From: UBA6059 sp964351595
Lineage (GTDB): Bacteria > Bacteroidota > Bacteroidia > Cytophagales > Cyclobacteriaceae
DNA length: 64,000 nucleotides
Assembly (NCBI GenBank): GCA_964351595.1
Contig: CAYGOT010000013.1
Location: 1 to 64,000 of the forward strand
Reading direction: 5' to 3'
This document shows, piece after piece, positions 24,526 through 33,871 of the stretch (positions within the stretch are counted from its first letter, which is position 1; every line of letters begins with the position of its first letter). The notes beneath the pieces are model-generated. The model did no database searches and was not told the origin of the DNA. It worked only from the letters and a program-made list of their open reading frames with translations. A program made the translations under genes and the position numbers.

Positions 24526-25856
24526 AGAAGGAAGAAGTTGTCATTTTTGGTGCCGGTTTGGTAGGCTCATTGCTGTCAATCTATCTGGTAAAGGCTGGAT
24601 TCAAGGTGACCGTATATGAGAAACGGAGCGACCCAAGAAAGAGTAACCAGTATGCCGGACGATCGATCAACCTTGCCCTGAGCGTTAGAGGTATAAGAGC
24701 TTTGCAGGCTGTAGGGCTGGGCGATGACCTCAAAAGTATGGTGATCCCAATGAAAGGCCGACGCATGCATGACCTGGAAGGCAACCTCACTTTTCAGCCC
24801 TATGGTCAGGACGGTCAGTTCATCAATTCTATTTCTCGTGGTGGCCTCAATGAGCGCTTGGTGACCAAGGCAGAGTCGCTGGGAGTGGATGTGTTATTTG
24901 ATCATAGATGCTCAGAAGTTGATTTGGAAGCCACTCGAGCTACTATTGAGAACAATGGCAAGACATTCTCGATAGAGGCCGATGTGATGTTTGGTGCAGA
25001 TGGTGCCTTTAGCGCTATGCGTCAGTCCTTCCTTCGGCAGGACAGGTTCAATTATCAGCAGTATTATATCGAGCATGGTTATAAGGAGTTGAGTATACCA
25101 CCAACCAAGGACGGTGATTTTGCGATAGCACCCGATGGCTTGCATATATGGCCCAGGGGCAACTTTATGCTTATTGCTCTACCCAACCTTGACAAAAGTT
25201 TTACAGTTACACTGTTCTTCCCATTTGAGGGTGAGCCGTCCTTTGATTCTGTCAATGGGGAAGAAGGGGTAAAGCAGTTTTTTGAGGAATACTTCCCGGA
25301 TACATTGGAGCTGATTCCTGATCTGACGGAGCAGTTTTTGACTAATCCTACCTCTAGTTTGGTGACTGTGAAATGCTATCCATGGAATAAGGGAAAATGT
25401 CTGATGCTGGGTGATGCCGGGCATGCCATTGTGCCATTTTATGGACAGGGTATGAATTCTGGTTTTGAAGATTGCTACTTGTTCAATGAGCTGGCCAAGA
25501 CTCACAACTATAATTGGGATACAGTCTTGGACTTGTTCCAGCAGTCACGCAAGAAAGATGCAGATGCGATAGCTGATCTCGCATTGAAAAACTTTGTGGA
25601 AATGCGGGATCATGTAGCTGATGAGCGATTCCTGGTCCAGAAGAAGGTGGAGGCCAGGCTGCATGACCTCTATCCCAACGAATGGATACCTCAATATACC
25701 ATGGTGACTTTTAGTCACACACCCTATTCAGAGGCTTGGGAGAGAGGCAATTTACAAAACAGGGTCATTCAGCCATTCCTCACTGAGGAAGTGTTGAAAA
25801 ACCCTGAAGTCGTCGATTGTGAAAAAGTAATGGAGGCACTGAGATCAGTACTCTAG
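24522..25856 (+). CDS. kmo: Kynurenine 3-monooxygenase
   Basis: FAD- and NADPH-dependent hydroxylase making 3-hydroxykynurenine from kynurenine. 444 residues. FAD-binding GAGLVGSLLSIYLVKAGF near 9-26, then YEKRSDPR; ISRGGLNERL near 107-116; the DG motif in FGADGAFSAMR near 157-167; and the second FAD motif MLGDAGHAIVPFYGQGMN near 296-313. The C-terminal portion, membrane-associated in the eukaryotic enzyme, lacks an obvious transmembrane helix. ATGA overlap with kynU couples translation. The 3' end overlaps the convergent TerB-like gene by 12 bp. Confidence 0.95.
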   Translation: MKKEEVVIFGAGLVGSLLSIYLVKAGFKVTVYEKRSDPRKSNQYAGRSINLALSVRGIRALQAVGLGDDLKSMVIPMKGRRMHDLEGNLTFQPYGQDGQFINSISRGGLNERLVTKAESLGVDVLFDHRCSEVDLEATRATIENNGKTFSIEADVMFGADGAFSAMRQSFLRQDRFNYQQYYIEHGYKELSIPPTKDGDFAIAPDGLHIWPRGNFMLIALPNLDKSFTVTLFFPFEGEPSFDSVNGEEGVKQFFEEYFPDTLELIPDLTEQFLTNPTSSLVTVKCYPWNKGKCLMLGDAGHAIVPFYGQGMNSGFEDCYLFNELAKTHNYNWDTVLDLFQQSRKKDADAIADLALKNFVEMRDHVADERFLVQKKVEARLHDLYPNEWIPQYTMVTFSHTPYSEAWERGNLQNRVIQPFLTEEVLKNPEVVDCEKVMEALRSVL

Positions 25857-26306
25857 CTGCAATCTTTTTGCCAACTCGTCGATCGTTTCCTGCTCTACTT
25901 CTGAGATCCCATCGGCGGCATTGGCAAAGAGGTACATGCTCTCCAGCACGAATTCTTTTGATGTTTGATCATTTTTGATGTGATCTTTGAGAACATTCAG
26001 GAATCTCTTTTCCCACTTGGCAAGGTTCTCGAGCAAGTAGCGAAACTCCGTACGGAAGTTCATGGCTAATGCAGTTTTGTCTACCAGAGTGCCTTGATCA
26101 TTGTAGAACTCTTCTGCCATTCCATCTGCGAGCTGTAGGACGGCATCCCACTCTTCAGGGTCAAGTTTGCCGTCACACATACATATTATCAATGATGGAA
26201 ACAGGGTTAGTATGTACTCGAATTCTTCTATCGAAATATTGGCACTTCGTGTTTTTTTATACTCCGTAAAGAGTTTTTCCGTTTGCTGATTCATTAGCGC
26301 GATCAT
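25845..26306 (-). CDS. TerB-like helical protein
   Basis: 153-residue all-helical protein. Two acidic repeats typical of the TerB/tellurite-resistance fold are visible: CMCDGKLDPEEWDAV near 42-56 and ANAADGISEVEQETIDELAKR near 128-148. Such proteins bind divalent metal through these acidic loops and are often of unknown role; no other ter gene is present, so tellurite resistance should not be assumed. Start could be the ATG at 26306 or the one four codons later. Confidence 0.65.
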   Translation of the reverse strand: MIALMNQQTEKLFTEYKKTRSANISIEEFEYILTLFPSLIICMCDGKLDPEEWDAVLQLADGMAEEFYNDQGTLVDKTALAMNFRTEFRYLLENLAKWEKRFLNVLKDHIKNDQTSKEFVLESMYLFANAADGISEVEQETIDELAKRLQLEY

Positions 26307-26361
26307 TCTTCTCTTAAATTAGTTTATTAAAAATTTACTTCTAATTATTAATACCAATTCT

Positions 26362-26448
26362 TTGAATTAGGTAACTCAAAAATGTAATTATTTTGTTAAA
26401 TAATTTAATGATTGCAAGAAAACTAAAATAACATCTGTTGAATTAGGT
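26362..26448 (+). promoter_or_regulatory. Repeated TTGAATTAGGT before the carotenoid desaturase gene
   Basis: Exact 11-base direct repeats at 26362-26372 and 26438-26448, 76 bp apart (about seven helical turns). The first copy is also the right half of an imperfect dyad TACCAATTC-TTT-GAATTAGGTA starting near 26352. The second ends 12 bp before the desaturase ATG. The region is very AT-rich. Candidate regulator binding sites. Confidence 0.45.
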
Positions 26449-26460
26449 GGTTAGATAGTC

Positions 26461-27942
26461 ATGCAAAAAGCATTGATCATTGGTTCGGGTATCGGAGGCC
26501 TAGGCGCAGCAGTACGACTAGCTGTCAAGGGCTATAGCGTGGAGGTACTCGAGGCAAATGTCTATCCGGGCGGGAAGCTCTCGGAAATCAACATTGATGG
26601 TTATCGTTTTGATGCGGGACCTTCGCTTTTTACCCTACCGGAATTGGTGGATGAGCTATTTGCGCTAGCGGAAAAAAAATCCAGTGACCATTTCAATTAT
26701 CAAAGGCTTGATATCAACTGCCAATACTTTTATGAGGATGGACTGAAGTTGACGGCTTATGCCGACAGAGGTTGTCTTCTGGACGAATTTGATACAAAAA
26801 CGGCCGACGATCGCGAGACTATAGCAGCAGCCTTGGATAAGAGTCAAGAGCTCTATGAGATTCTTGCTGAGCTTTTCATGTATCGATCTATGCACCGTTG
26901 GTCGACCTTCCTCAACAAAAAAGCATTTCAAGCCTACTCGAGACTTCATAAACTGGACTTTTTCCGAACTATGAATAGAGCCAATGAGACGAGGTTCAAG
27001 GATCCCAGAGTTACGCAGTTGTTTAATCGATACGCTACCTATAATGGCTCTGATCCCTATCAGACGCCCGCCACGCTCAATATTATTCCTCATCTGGAGT
27101 TTAATATGGGCGCATTTTTTCCTGATAAGGGCATGCACGATATCACTACGAGCATTTTTGAGCTTGCTGAAGAGTTGGGTGTAACTTTCCGATTCAACCA
27201 CCCTGTTGAAAGAATTATTTTGGAGTCGAAGAAAGCCATAGGCGTAGAATGTCTTGGCCAACGGATCATGGCCGACGTGGTGGTCAGTAACATGGATATC
27301 GTGAATACCTATCGGAAATTGATGTCAGATGTTGATCCTCCTGAGTTGTTGTTGAAGCAGCCAAAGTCGAGCAGTGCGCTCATTTTTTATTGGGGTATCA
27401 AGGGGCAGTTCAACCAACTTAGTCTTCATAACATTTTCTTTTCGAGAGATTACAAGAAGGAGTTCGAACACATCTTCAAGAATGGTGATATTATCAACGA
27501 CCCGACAGTCTATGTGAACATTACTAGTAAGCACAAGCCTGATGATGCTCCTGATGGGTGCGAGAATTGGTTTACGATGATCAACGTTCCCAATAATCAG
27601 GGGCAAGACTGGGATGCGCTCATCAATGATGCCAGAGCAAACATCATAAAGAAACTAAGTCGAATATTGGGGCAAAATATCAACGAACTTATCTCTTGTG
27701 AGGAAGTGCTTGACCCAAGGACGATTGAATCAAAGACCTCATCTTCACTCGGAGCACTTTATGGCAATAGCTCTAACAATAAGTACGCTGCATTTCTTCG
27801 CCATGCCAACTTCTCTAGGAAGTATAAAAATCTATATTTCTGCGGCGGGAGTGTTCATCCTGGTGGCGGCATACCACTGTCACTGTTAAGTGCCAGAATT
27901 ATGGCAGAGGAACTGCCTGATCTTCGGGTTCCTGAGGGATAA
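26461..27942 (+). CDS. Phytoene desaturase/CrtD-type carotenoid desaturase family
   Basis: 493-residue FAD-dependent amine-oxidase-fold enzyme. N-terminal GSGIGGLGAAVRLAVKGY (residues 8-25) binds FAD; YPGGKLSEINIDGYRFDAGP near 38-57 and the C-terminal FCGGSVHPGGGIPLSLLSA near 460-478 are the bacterial CrtI/CrtD signature. Stand-alone versions in Bacteroidota are usually of the 1-hydroxycarotenoid 3,4-desaturase (CrtD) kind, but phytoene desaturase cannot be excluded. No crtB or cyclase is nearby. The 3' end overlaps the convergent lytic transglycosylase gene by 44 bp. Confidence 0.82.
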   Translation: MQKALIIGSGIGGLGAAVRLAVKGYSVEVLEANVYPGGKLSEINIDGYRFDAGPSLFTLPELVDELFALAEKKSSDHFNYQRLDINCQYFYEDGLKLTAYADRGCLLDEFDTKTADDRETIAAALDKSQELYEILAELFMYRSMHRWSTFLNKKAFQAYSRLHKLDFFRTMNRANETRFKDPRVTQLFNRYATYNGSDPYQTPATLNIIPHLEFNMGAFFPDKGMHDITTSIFELAEELGVTFRFNHPVERIILESKKAIGVECLGQRIMADVVVSNMDIVNTYRKLMSDVDPPELLLKQPKSSSALIFYWGIKGQFNQLSLHNIFFSRDYKKEFEHIFKNGDIINDPTVYVNITSKHKPDDAPDGCENWFTMINVPNNQGQDWDALINDARANIIKKLSRILGQNINELISCEEVLDPRTIESKTSSSLGALYGNSSNNKYAAFLRHANFSRKYKNLYFCGGSVHPGGGIPLSLLSARIMAEELPDLRVPEG

Positions 27943-29383
27943 TATCGAGGTAGTTCTCATACAGAGCAAAAATATCTGTCACGTAGTTAACAGGCTCTAT
28001 TCCCCTGCAGTAGCCATGTTTGACAACCGGGTCATTGAAGTATTTGGAGTAAGACTTTTGAAGCAGATAGAAGGCCACATTGTCATCCCATACAGCTGTA
28101 TCCTTTTCATATTTTCTCGCCAGCCTCACGGCATCCATTACATGCCCTTGCCCCACATTGTAAGAGCCCAAAACAAACTTTACGCGCTCCAATGAATCGG
28201 GAATATGGGGCTTCCAGTAGTCTTCAAGCCATACCAGATAGTTTGAGCCTGCTTCGATGCTTTGAACTGGGTCCAGCAAGTTGGTAGCACCAAATCGAGC
28301 ACCGGTCTTGGGCATGATCTGCATCAAACCCACGGCCCCTGCCCAGGATTTAGTTTTGGGGTCAAACCTTGACTCCTTATTGATCTGTGCAGCCAGTAGT
28401 CTCCAATCCCAGTTGAGTTTACTAGCTGCTTGTTTGATTAGACTATCGAAGGGTGAAATTCGTCCATCTCCGCTGGAGAAAAACTCACTATTCACTCGTC
28501 TTCTACTTTGCCTTGTGCTTCGGAAGTACTTATCGTAAATGACGTAGTAGTCATTTGTTTTTCTCATCTGATCAATCCAGTCATTCAGTCTCGTGAGTAG
28601 ATTCGGTGCATTTTTTCTGACGCCCCAGGCAATTTGCTGTGGGAGACTGACAGGTGTCTTTACGTCAAGATTGGGATAATAGGACGCATTAACTAACGCT
28701 ACATCCTCATCAGCTACGGTATACGCGATTTCCCCCTCTGCTACTTTTCTAATGAGTGCCTCGGTCTCCACGTCAGGATAGTCCTCTACTATTATGATAT
28801 CACCTCCAATCTCGTCTGACAGATTCCTCATTCTGGTAAGGTAAGAGGAGCTATTCCTAACCCAGACTTCCTCACCAATGAGCTCAATTGGATTACGTAT
28901 TAAAGATCTCTCGATTTCATGGAGTTTCAAATCCCGCCAGTTGTCAGGCTTGCGCTGCACGAGTACCTGTCGAACCAGGTTGTGGTAATGCGTAAAAGCA
29001 ATGCGTTTTTTGCGCTCTTTGGTGACGGTCAAGTTGTAGGCAAGTATATCACCTTTGCCTTGATTGAGCTTCATGAAGCCTTCCGTCAGACTTGGTGTGA
29101 CTTCCAATCTCAGCTCCACACCAATTTCTTTACAAAACAGAGTCAACAGATCAAATTCATAGCCCATCGGCTCACCTTTATAAAGGAAGAGCCCTGTCGA
29201 GCTATTGTCGATGATGGCCGTTAAATGTCCTCTTTCGATGATAGCGTCCAGGTCAAGCTCAGCAACTATTTCGTTGCGCTCGGGTGTCTGCGAAGTGGTA
29301 TCAGCACTCTCAGAGGACTTTTTACAAGACGCCAGGGCGAGCAGCGTGATAGCAAAGACAATATGATAAGCTCTGGTTTTCAT
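27899..29383 (-). CDS. mltF: MltF-type membrane-bound lytic transglycosylase
   Basis: Cleaves the MurNAc-GlcNAc bond of peptidoglycan. 494 residues. Lipoprotein signal MKTRAYHIVFAITLLALASC. Residues about 45-275 form a solute-binding-protein (SBP_bac_3-like) regulatory domain beginning DAIIERGHLTAIIDNSS; residues about 305-460 are the lysozyme-like SLT domain with catalytic Glu337 in KESRFDPK, followed by GAVGLMQIMPKTG and a YNVGQGHV segment. The order matches E. coli MltF, where the N-terminal domain senses muropeptides. Single gene, convergent with the desaturase. Confidence 0.93.
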   Translation of the reverse strand: MKTRAYHIVFAITLLALASCKKSSESADTTSQTPERNEIVAELDLDAIIERGHLTAIIDNSSTGLFLYKGEPMGYEFDLLTLFCKEIGVELRLEVTPSLTEGFMKLNQGKGDILAYNLTVTKERKKRIAFTHYHNLVRQVLVQRKPDNWRDLKLHEIERSLIRNPIELIGEEVWVRNSSSYLTRMRNLSDEIGGDIIIVEDYPDVETEALIRKVAEGEIAYTVADEDVALVNASYYPNLDVKTPVSLPQQIAWGVRKNAPNLLTRLNDWIDQMRKTNDYYVIYDKYFRSTRQSRRRVNSEFFSSGDGRISPFDSLIKQAASKLNWDWRLLAAQINKESRFDPKTKSWAGAVGLMQIMPKTGARFGATNLLDPVQSIEAGSNYLVWLEDYWKPHIPDSLERVKFVLGSYNVGQGHVMDAVRLARKYEKDTAVWDDNVAFYLLQKSYSKYFNDPVVKHGYCRGIEPVNYVTDIFALYENYLDIIPQEPEDQAVPLP

Positions 29384-29456
29384 AGATAGCAGACTACATC
29401 AACCCAGAAGATAAGCAACGATCCTTCAGATACCAAAATCTGAGCGGGCACTAGGG

Positions 29457-30803
29457 TTATTCGTCGACCTGTGGCTGGAGCAGGCTCCCGGATAGCCTAA
29501 GCAGCTCCACTTCTGAAACCTTAGTGCTGTATCTCGCATTGAGTAGTCGGGATTCGACCTCTACAGCATTAGTTTGGGCCTCCCTCAATTCGAGCGCGGT
29601 GGAATTACCAAGACGATAGCGCTCTAGTGCAATTTCTTCATTTTCTAAAGCTACTTCGAGGTTTCGGGTCTCTATCTCGATCAGATTGAGACTGTTGCGG
29701 TAGGAGGTAAAAACTTTGCTAATGTCCGATTCAATATTGAGGGTCTGATTTTGAATGTCAAGCTCGCTGATCTGTACTGCTAGTCTGGCGTTTTGTGCTC
29801 TTCGATTCGTATTAAACCCATCGAATAAATTCATCCTGGCAGTAAAACCATAGTTATATCCATTTTGCTGGTTGCTCTGAAGAAAACCTGCCTCTGATGT
29901 CGATTTGTTATAACTGTAGCCTGTATTGAAGTCCAACGAAGGGTAGCGCTCAGCTCTTACCTCCTGCAGCTGGAGGTAGCTGGCATTCATGTTTCGCTGT
30001 GCCAGTAGCAAGGTTGGGTTTTTGACATTTGCAGAGTTGAGGAGATCGCTAAGGACAAACTCGCCATTGATATCAATAATATCCGCTACTTCAAATTCTG
30101 TATCAAGTGCTCTTGCCATCAACCTGTTGAGGTCAATTTTCGCATTATTCAATCGCTCAATGACTTGAAGTCGGAGGGTAGCATCAGCATTTTGATCCAC
30201 TTGTGCCGCGAGATACTCGACCTTTGACGACTTACCGACCTCATACTTGTTTTTAGCAATTTCAGTTCGTCTTTCAGAGAGCTGAATGGTATTGTCCAGT
30301 ACTTTCAATCGCTCGTTTTCCAATACCACGGTATAGTAGGCAGTTAGGAGGTCGGCTATCGTGTTTTCCATGATGATCTTGGTGTTGATTGCACCAGCTT
30401 CCTTGATCACATTTAGCCTATCGAGTGCATAAAACATGCCCAGACCATCAAAAAGTGTCCAGGTAAAATTGACTGAACCATTGAGGTTTTGGGAGCTCGC
30501 ACCGTCTCTTGTATTTTCTCTGCCATCAAGGAAAACCTGGGTCACATCCTGCGTAGACNNNNNNNNNNCATCCTGTGTGGACCAGCTTTTTTGACCCTGC
30601 AAATTGACATTTGGTAAAAGGCCGGCGTTTCCGATAGTGGCATCATTCACGGCTACTTCTTCACCTACCCTGGCTATTTTGATGTCGAAGTTGTTTTGCA
30701 AACCTTGAGCAATGGCCTCCTCTACCGTCAGAATATCCTGACTAAAGCCTTGCCAACTCAAGAAGCTCAAAAAAATGAAAATATACTTTCTCATGTGTTT
30801 CAT
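29457..30803 (-). CDS. TolC-type outer-membrane efflux protein (contains assembly gap)
   Basis: Outer-membrane factor of the RND efflux system, forming the trimeric exit duct. 448 residues as assembled, with a cleaved signal (KYIFIFLSFLSWQGFSQ) and two OEP repeats starting LTVEEAIAQGLQNNFDIKIA and NLNGSVNFTWTLFDGLG; the second half has the matching PSLDFNTGYSY and LFDGFNTNRRAQNAR. Ten unknown bases (30559-30568) fall at residues 79-82; the flanks both encode STQD, so the length here is uncertain. Its ATG overlaps the pump stop codon by one base, so the three efflux genes are one operon. Confidence 0.92.
   Translation of the reverse strand: MKHMRKYIFIFLSFLSWQGFSQDILTVEEAIAQGLQNNFDIKIARVGEEVAVNDATIGNAGLLPNVNLQGQKSWSTQDXXXXSTQDVTQVFLDGRENTRDGASSQNLNGSVNFTWTLFDGLGMFYALDRLNVIKEAGAINTKIIMENTIADLLTAYYTVVLENERLKVLDNTIQLSERRTEIAKNKYEVGKSSKVEYLAAQVDQNADATLRLQVIERLNNAKIDLNRLMARALDTEFEVADIIDINGEFVLSDLLNSANVKNPTLLLAQRNMNASYLQLQEVRAERYPSLDFNTGYSYNKSTSEAGFLQSNQQNGYNYGFTARMNLFDGFNTNRRAQNARLAVQISELDIQNQTLNIESDISKVFTSYRNSLNLIEIETRNLEVALENEEIALERYRLGNSTALELREAQTNAVEVESRLLNARYSTKVSEVELLRLSGSLLQPQVDE
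30559..30568. other. Assembly gap (10 N) with repeated flanks
   Basis: The bases just left (CATCCTGCGTAGAC) and right (CATCCTGTGTGGAC) of the gap are near copies, differing at two positions that are synonymous in the encoded STQD. The gap keeps the reading frame. Confidence 0.95.
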
Positions 30804-33800
30804 TAGATTCTTGCCATTCGCTTTTGACTACTGGTCACGTAGGTATACATGGCAGGGATCACATATAATGTCAATATTGTAGAGAAGATCAGTCCGCCGA
30901 TTACCCCGATACCCATTGACACGCGACTCTCAGAACCTGCTCCAAGTGCTAATGCAATGGGAAGGATGCCCAAAATGGTTGAAAGGCTCGTCATCAGAAT
31001 AGGGCGGAAACGTTGTTCGGATGCCGCTACAATGGCGTCCACCACATTAAGACCCTGCGCTTTTTTCTGATTCGCAAACTCAACAATCAGGATACCATTT
31101 TTGGTTACCAGCCCGATAAGCATGATGATTCCGATCTGGCTGAAAATATTAAGTGACTGATCGAAAATATACAGCGACATGAAAGCCCCTGCCACAGCCA
31201 TTGGCACAGTGAACATAATAATAAGCGGGTCTCTAAAACTCTCAAACTGGGCTGATAGCACGAGGTAGATCAGAATCAAAGCAAAGACAAATGCAAAGTA
31301 CAATGAACTCGAACTCTCCTGGAACTCTTCGGATGTACCAGTGAGGGCAGTCTGAAAAGATTCGTCTAAAACTTTTTCAGCGACGCGCTCCATAGCTTCT
31401 ATACCATCGCCAAGGGCATAGCCTGGATTCAAACTGGCCGATACCGTGGCTGAGACAAATCGATTGTACCTATAAAGTTGTGGAGGAGTGCTGGTCTCTG
31501 AGATCTGTACAAGGTTGTCTAATTGAATGAGCTCATTCGATGAATTCTTAACATAAAGTGAGGTTAAATCCAGCGGGTCATTGCGGTCCTCTTTTTCTAC
31601 CTGACCGATGATCTGATACTGCTTTCCACCCATAATGTAGTAGCCAAACCTTGACCCACTCAACCCAAGCTGTAGTGTCTGAGCTATATCTCTGATCGAT
31701 ACCTGGAGCCTCTTCGCTTTCTCACGGTCGATTTCGATTCTGATCTCTGGCTTATTAAACTTTAGATTGAGGTCAACATAATTGAAGGCTGGGTCATTGC
31801 CCGCTTCGAACATAAAGTCAGGTAACACCTCTTTGAGTTTGTCGATGCTTTGAGCCTGAATCACAAACTGAACTGGAAGTCCACCACCCCTCCTTCGGCC
31901 AATGGATTGCTCCACAGTGACAAAAGATCTCGCTTCAGTCTCTTTCATTACGAGTGGTGTAATCTGTTCTACAATTTCGGCCTGGCTTCTATCTCTATCC
32001 TGTCGATCCAAGAGTATTGCTCGGGTAAAAGCAGAGTTGGTAGAGCTACTTCCGCCAAATCCAGGGCTGGTCACAGATATAATACCCTCTGTCTCAGGGA
32101 CATTTTCCTGAACTAGCGCAATCATCTTATCTACGTATCGATCCATATAGTCGAACGTCGCTCCCTCCGGTGCAGTCGAGAATATTCTGAACTGACCCCT
32201 ATCTTCTTGTGGGGCAAGTTCAGATTTCAGCAAACCGCTGAATTCATAGATCATCAGACCTGACGCTACTAATACAACGAAGGCAAGCCATCTTTGCGTC
32301 ATAAATGACTCCAGCGACTTGTTGTACATTTGATTGAGTTTGACAAAGAACGGTTCAGTCTTTCTATGCAGCCAGTTGTGTCGCTCCCTTCGCTTCAATA
32401 TTTTGGTACAGAGCATTGGCGTTAGCGTCAATGCAACGAAGGATGAAATAATAACCGCCCCTGCCACTACAACTCCAAACTCCCTGAAAAGTCGTCCTGT
32501 CAAGCCCTCCAGGAAAATTACCGGTAGGAATACAGCGGCCAGTGCTACTGTGGTCGATATTACAGCGAAGAAAATCTCTTGTGCTCCCTTAATACCGGCC
32601 TCAATTGGCGTCATGCCCTCTTCGATCTTGGTGTAGATGTTCTCCAATACCACAATCGTATCATCCACTACCAGTCCGATAGCCAGGATGATGCCCAGCA
32701 GGGTGAGAATATTGATAGAGAAACCGGCAAAATACATGATGAAAAATGTACCTATCAAAGCAATTGGAATCGTTGCTATAGGTATGAGTGTTGTTCTCCA
32801 ATCTCTGAGGAAGGCAAAAATGATCAATACCACCAGGCCGAATGCAATCACCAAGGTCTGATTTACCTCGTCGATCGAACTTCGTATATACTTCGTTATA
32901 TCGAAACCGATACCCAGCTTGATGTCCGCAGGCAAGTCTTTTTCGATAGGGCCTAAGCGATTGTAAAACTCATCGACAATATCGATGTAGTTGGCACCTG
33001 GCTGAGGGATAAGGGCTACCCCTACCATGGGTATGCCATCACGTTTGAGAATGGTGCGTTCGTTTTCAGCACCGTACTCTGCTCGTCCGATATCATCAAA
33101 TCTCACTACGCCACTGGCATCCTCTTTCACTATGAGCGCATTGAAGTCTGCTGGTGTGTTGAGTCGGCCTAGGGTCCTAACTGTGAGTTCTGTATTAGCC
33201 CCTTCGACTGAGCCCGAGGGTAGCTCGACATTGTCTCTGCCCACCGCATTCAATACATCCAGAGGAGTCAACTCATAAGCAGCGAGCTTTGCCGGATCCA
33301 TCCAAAGACGCATCGAATACCGCCGTTCGCCCCAGATTTGAACTGAACTTACGCCATTAATGGTTTGCAGCCTTTCTTTGAAGAGGTTTTCAGCGAAGGA
33401 TGACAGATCGAGTAGCGACCTCTGATCACTCTGTACGTTCAGGAATACCAGTGGAGATGAATCAGCATCGGCTTTTCGCACTGTAGGTGGGTCAGCGTCT
33501 GGCGGAAGATTGCGCTGTGCCGCTGATACCTTGTCGCGAACATCATTAGCGGCGACTTCTAAGTCCACACTCAGGTCAAACTCTACCGTAATACTACTCC
33601 GCCCATCGCGGCTCGTTGAGGTCAGGCTCTTAATACCTGCTATGCCATTGATCGACTCCTCCAGCGGTTCGGTGATCTGTGACTCAATGATATCGGCATT
33701 AGCACCCACATAAGACGTACTAACTGATATCACAGGAGGATCAACACTAGGGTACTCCCGCACACCAAGGAAGTTGAATCCAATGAAGCCGAACAAAAGA

Positions 33801-33865
33801 ATGACGATCGACATCACAATCGCCAGCACAGGACGATTAATACTCAATGAGGATATACCTGCCAT
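30803..33865 (-). CDS. RND efflux pump, hydrophobe/amphiphile (AcrB-like) family
   Basis: 1,020-residue inner-membrane proton-driven pump. Seen: N-terminal helix SINRPVLAIVMSIVILLFG, the FLGVREYPSVDPPVISVST periplasmic start, the paired Asp of the proton relay in GLVVDDTIVVLENI (near residues 401-414), and the C-terminal helices with GLVTKNGILIVEFANQ and MTSLSTILGILPIALALGAG. Two large periplasmic loops place it in the HAE-1 group, which exports drugs, dyes, bile-like or aromatic compounds. Co-transcribed after the adaptor gene (6 bp gap) and before the TolC partner. No local regulator gene is evident. Confidence 0.95.
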   Translation of the reverse strand: MAGISSLSINRPVLAIVMSIVILLFGFIGFNFLGVREYPSVDPPVISVSTSYVGANADIIESQITEPLEESINGIAGIKSLTSTSRDGRSSITVEFDLSVDLEVAANDVRDKVSAAQRNLPPDADPPTVRKADADSSPLVFLNVQSDQRSLLDLSSFAENLFKERLQTINGVSSVQIWGERRYSMRLWMDPAKLAAYELTPLDVLNAVGRDNVELPSGSVEGANTELTVRTLGRLNTPADFNALIVKEDASGVVRFDDIGRAEYGAENERTILKRDGIPMVGVALIPQPGANYIDIVDEFYNRLGPIEKDLPADIKLGIGFDITKYIRSSIDEVNQTLVIAFGLVVLIIFAFLRDWRTTLIPIATIPIALIGTFFIMYFAGFSINILTLLGIILAIGLVVDDTIVVLENIYTKIEEGMTPIEAGIKGAQEIFFAVISTTVALAAVFLPVIFLEGLTGRLFREFGVVVAGAVIISSFVALTLTPMLCTKILKRRERHNWLHRKTEPFFVKLNQMYNKSLESFMTQRWLAFVVLVASGLMIYEFSGLLKSELAPQEDRGQFRIFSTAPEGATFDYMDRYVDKMIALVQENVPETEGIISVTSPGFGGSSSTNSAFTRAILLDRQDRDRSQAEIVEQITPLVMKETEARSFVTVEQSIGRRRGGGLPVQFVIQAQSIDKLKEVLPDFMFEAGNDPAFNYVDLNLKFNKPEIRIEIDREKAKRLQVSIRDIAQTLQLGLSGSRFGYYIMGGKQYQIIGQVEKEDRNDPLDLTSLYVKNSSNELIQLDNLVQISETSTPPQLYRYNRFVSATVSASLNPGYALGDGIEAMERVAEKVLDESFQTALTGTSEEFQESSSSLYFAFVFALILIYLVLSAQFESFRDPLIIMFTVPMAVAGAFMSLYIFDQSLNIFSQIGIIMLIGLVTKNGILIVEFANQKKAQGLNVVDAIVAASEQRFRPILMTSLSTILGILPIALALGAGSESRVSMGIGVIGGLIFSTILTLYVIPAMYTYVTSSQKRMARI

Positions 33866-33871
33866 AATCGT

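Noticed and set aside
25845..26306. Tellurite resistance gene
   Set aside because: Only a TerB-like fold is visible and no other ter genes are present; resistance is not supported.
26665..27261. 198-codon minus-strand frame
   Set aside because: It lies inside the carotenoid desaturase gene on the opposite strand and has no recognisable features.
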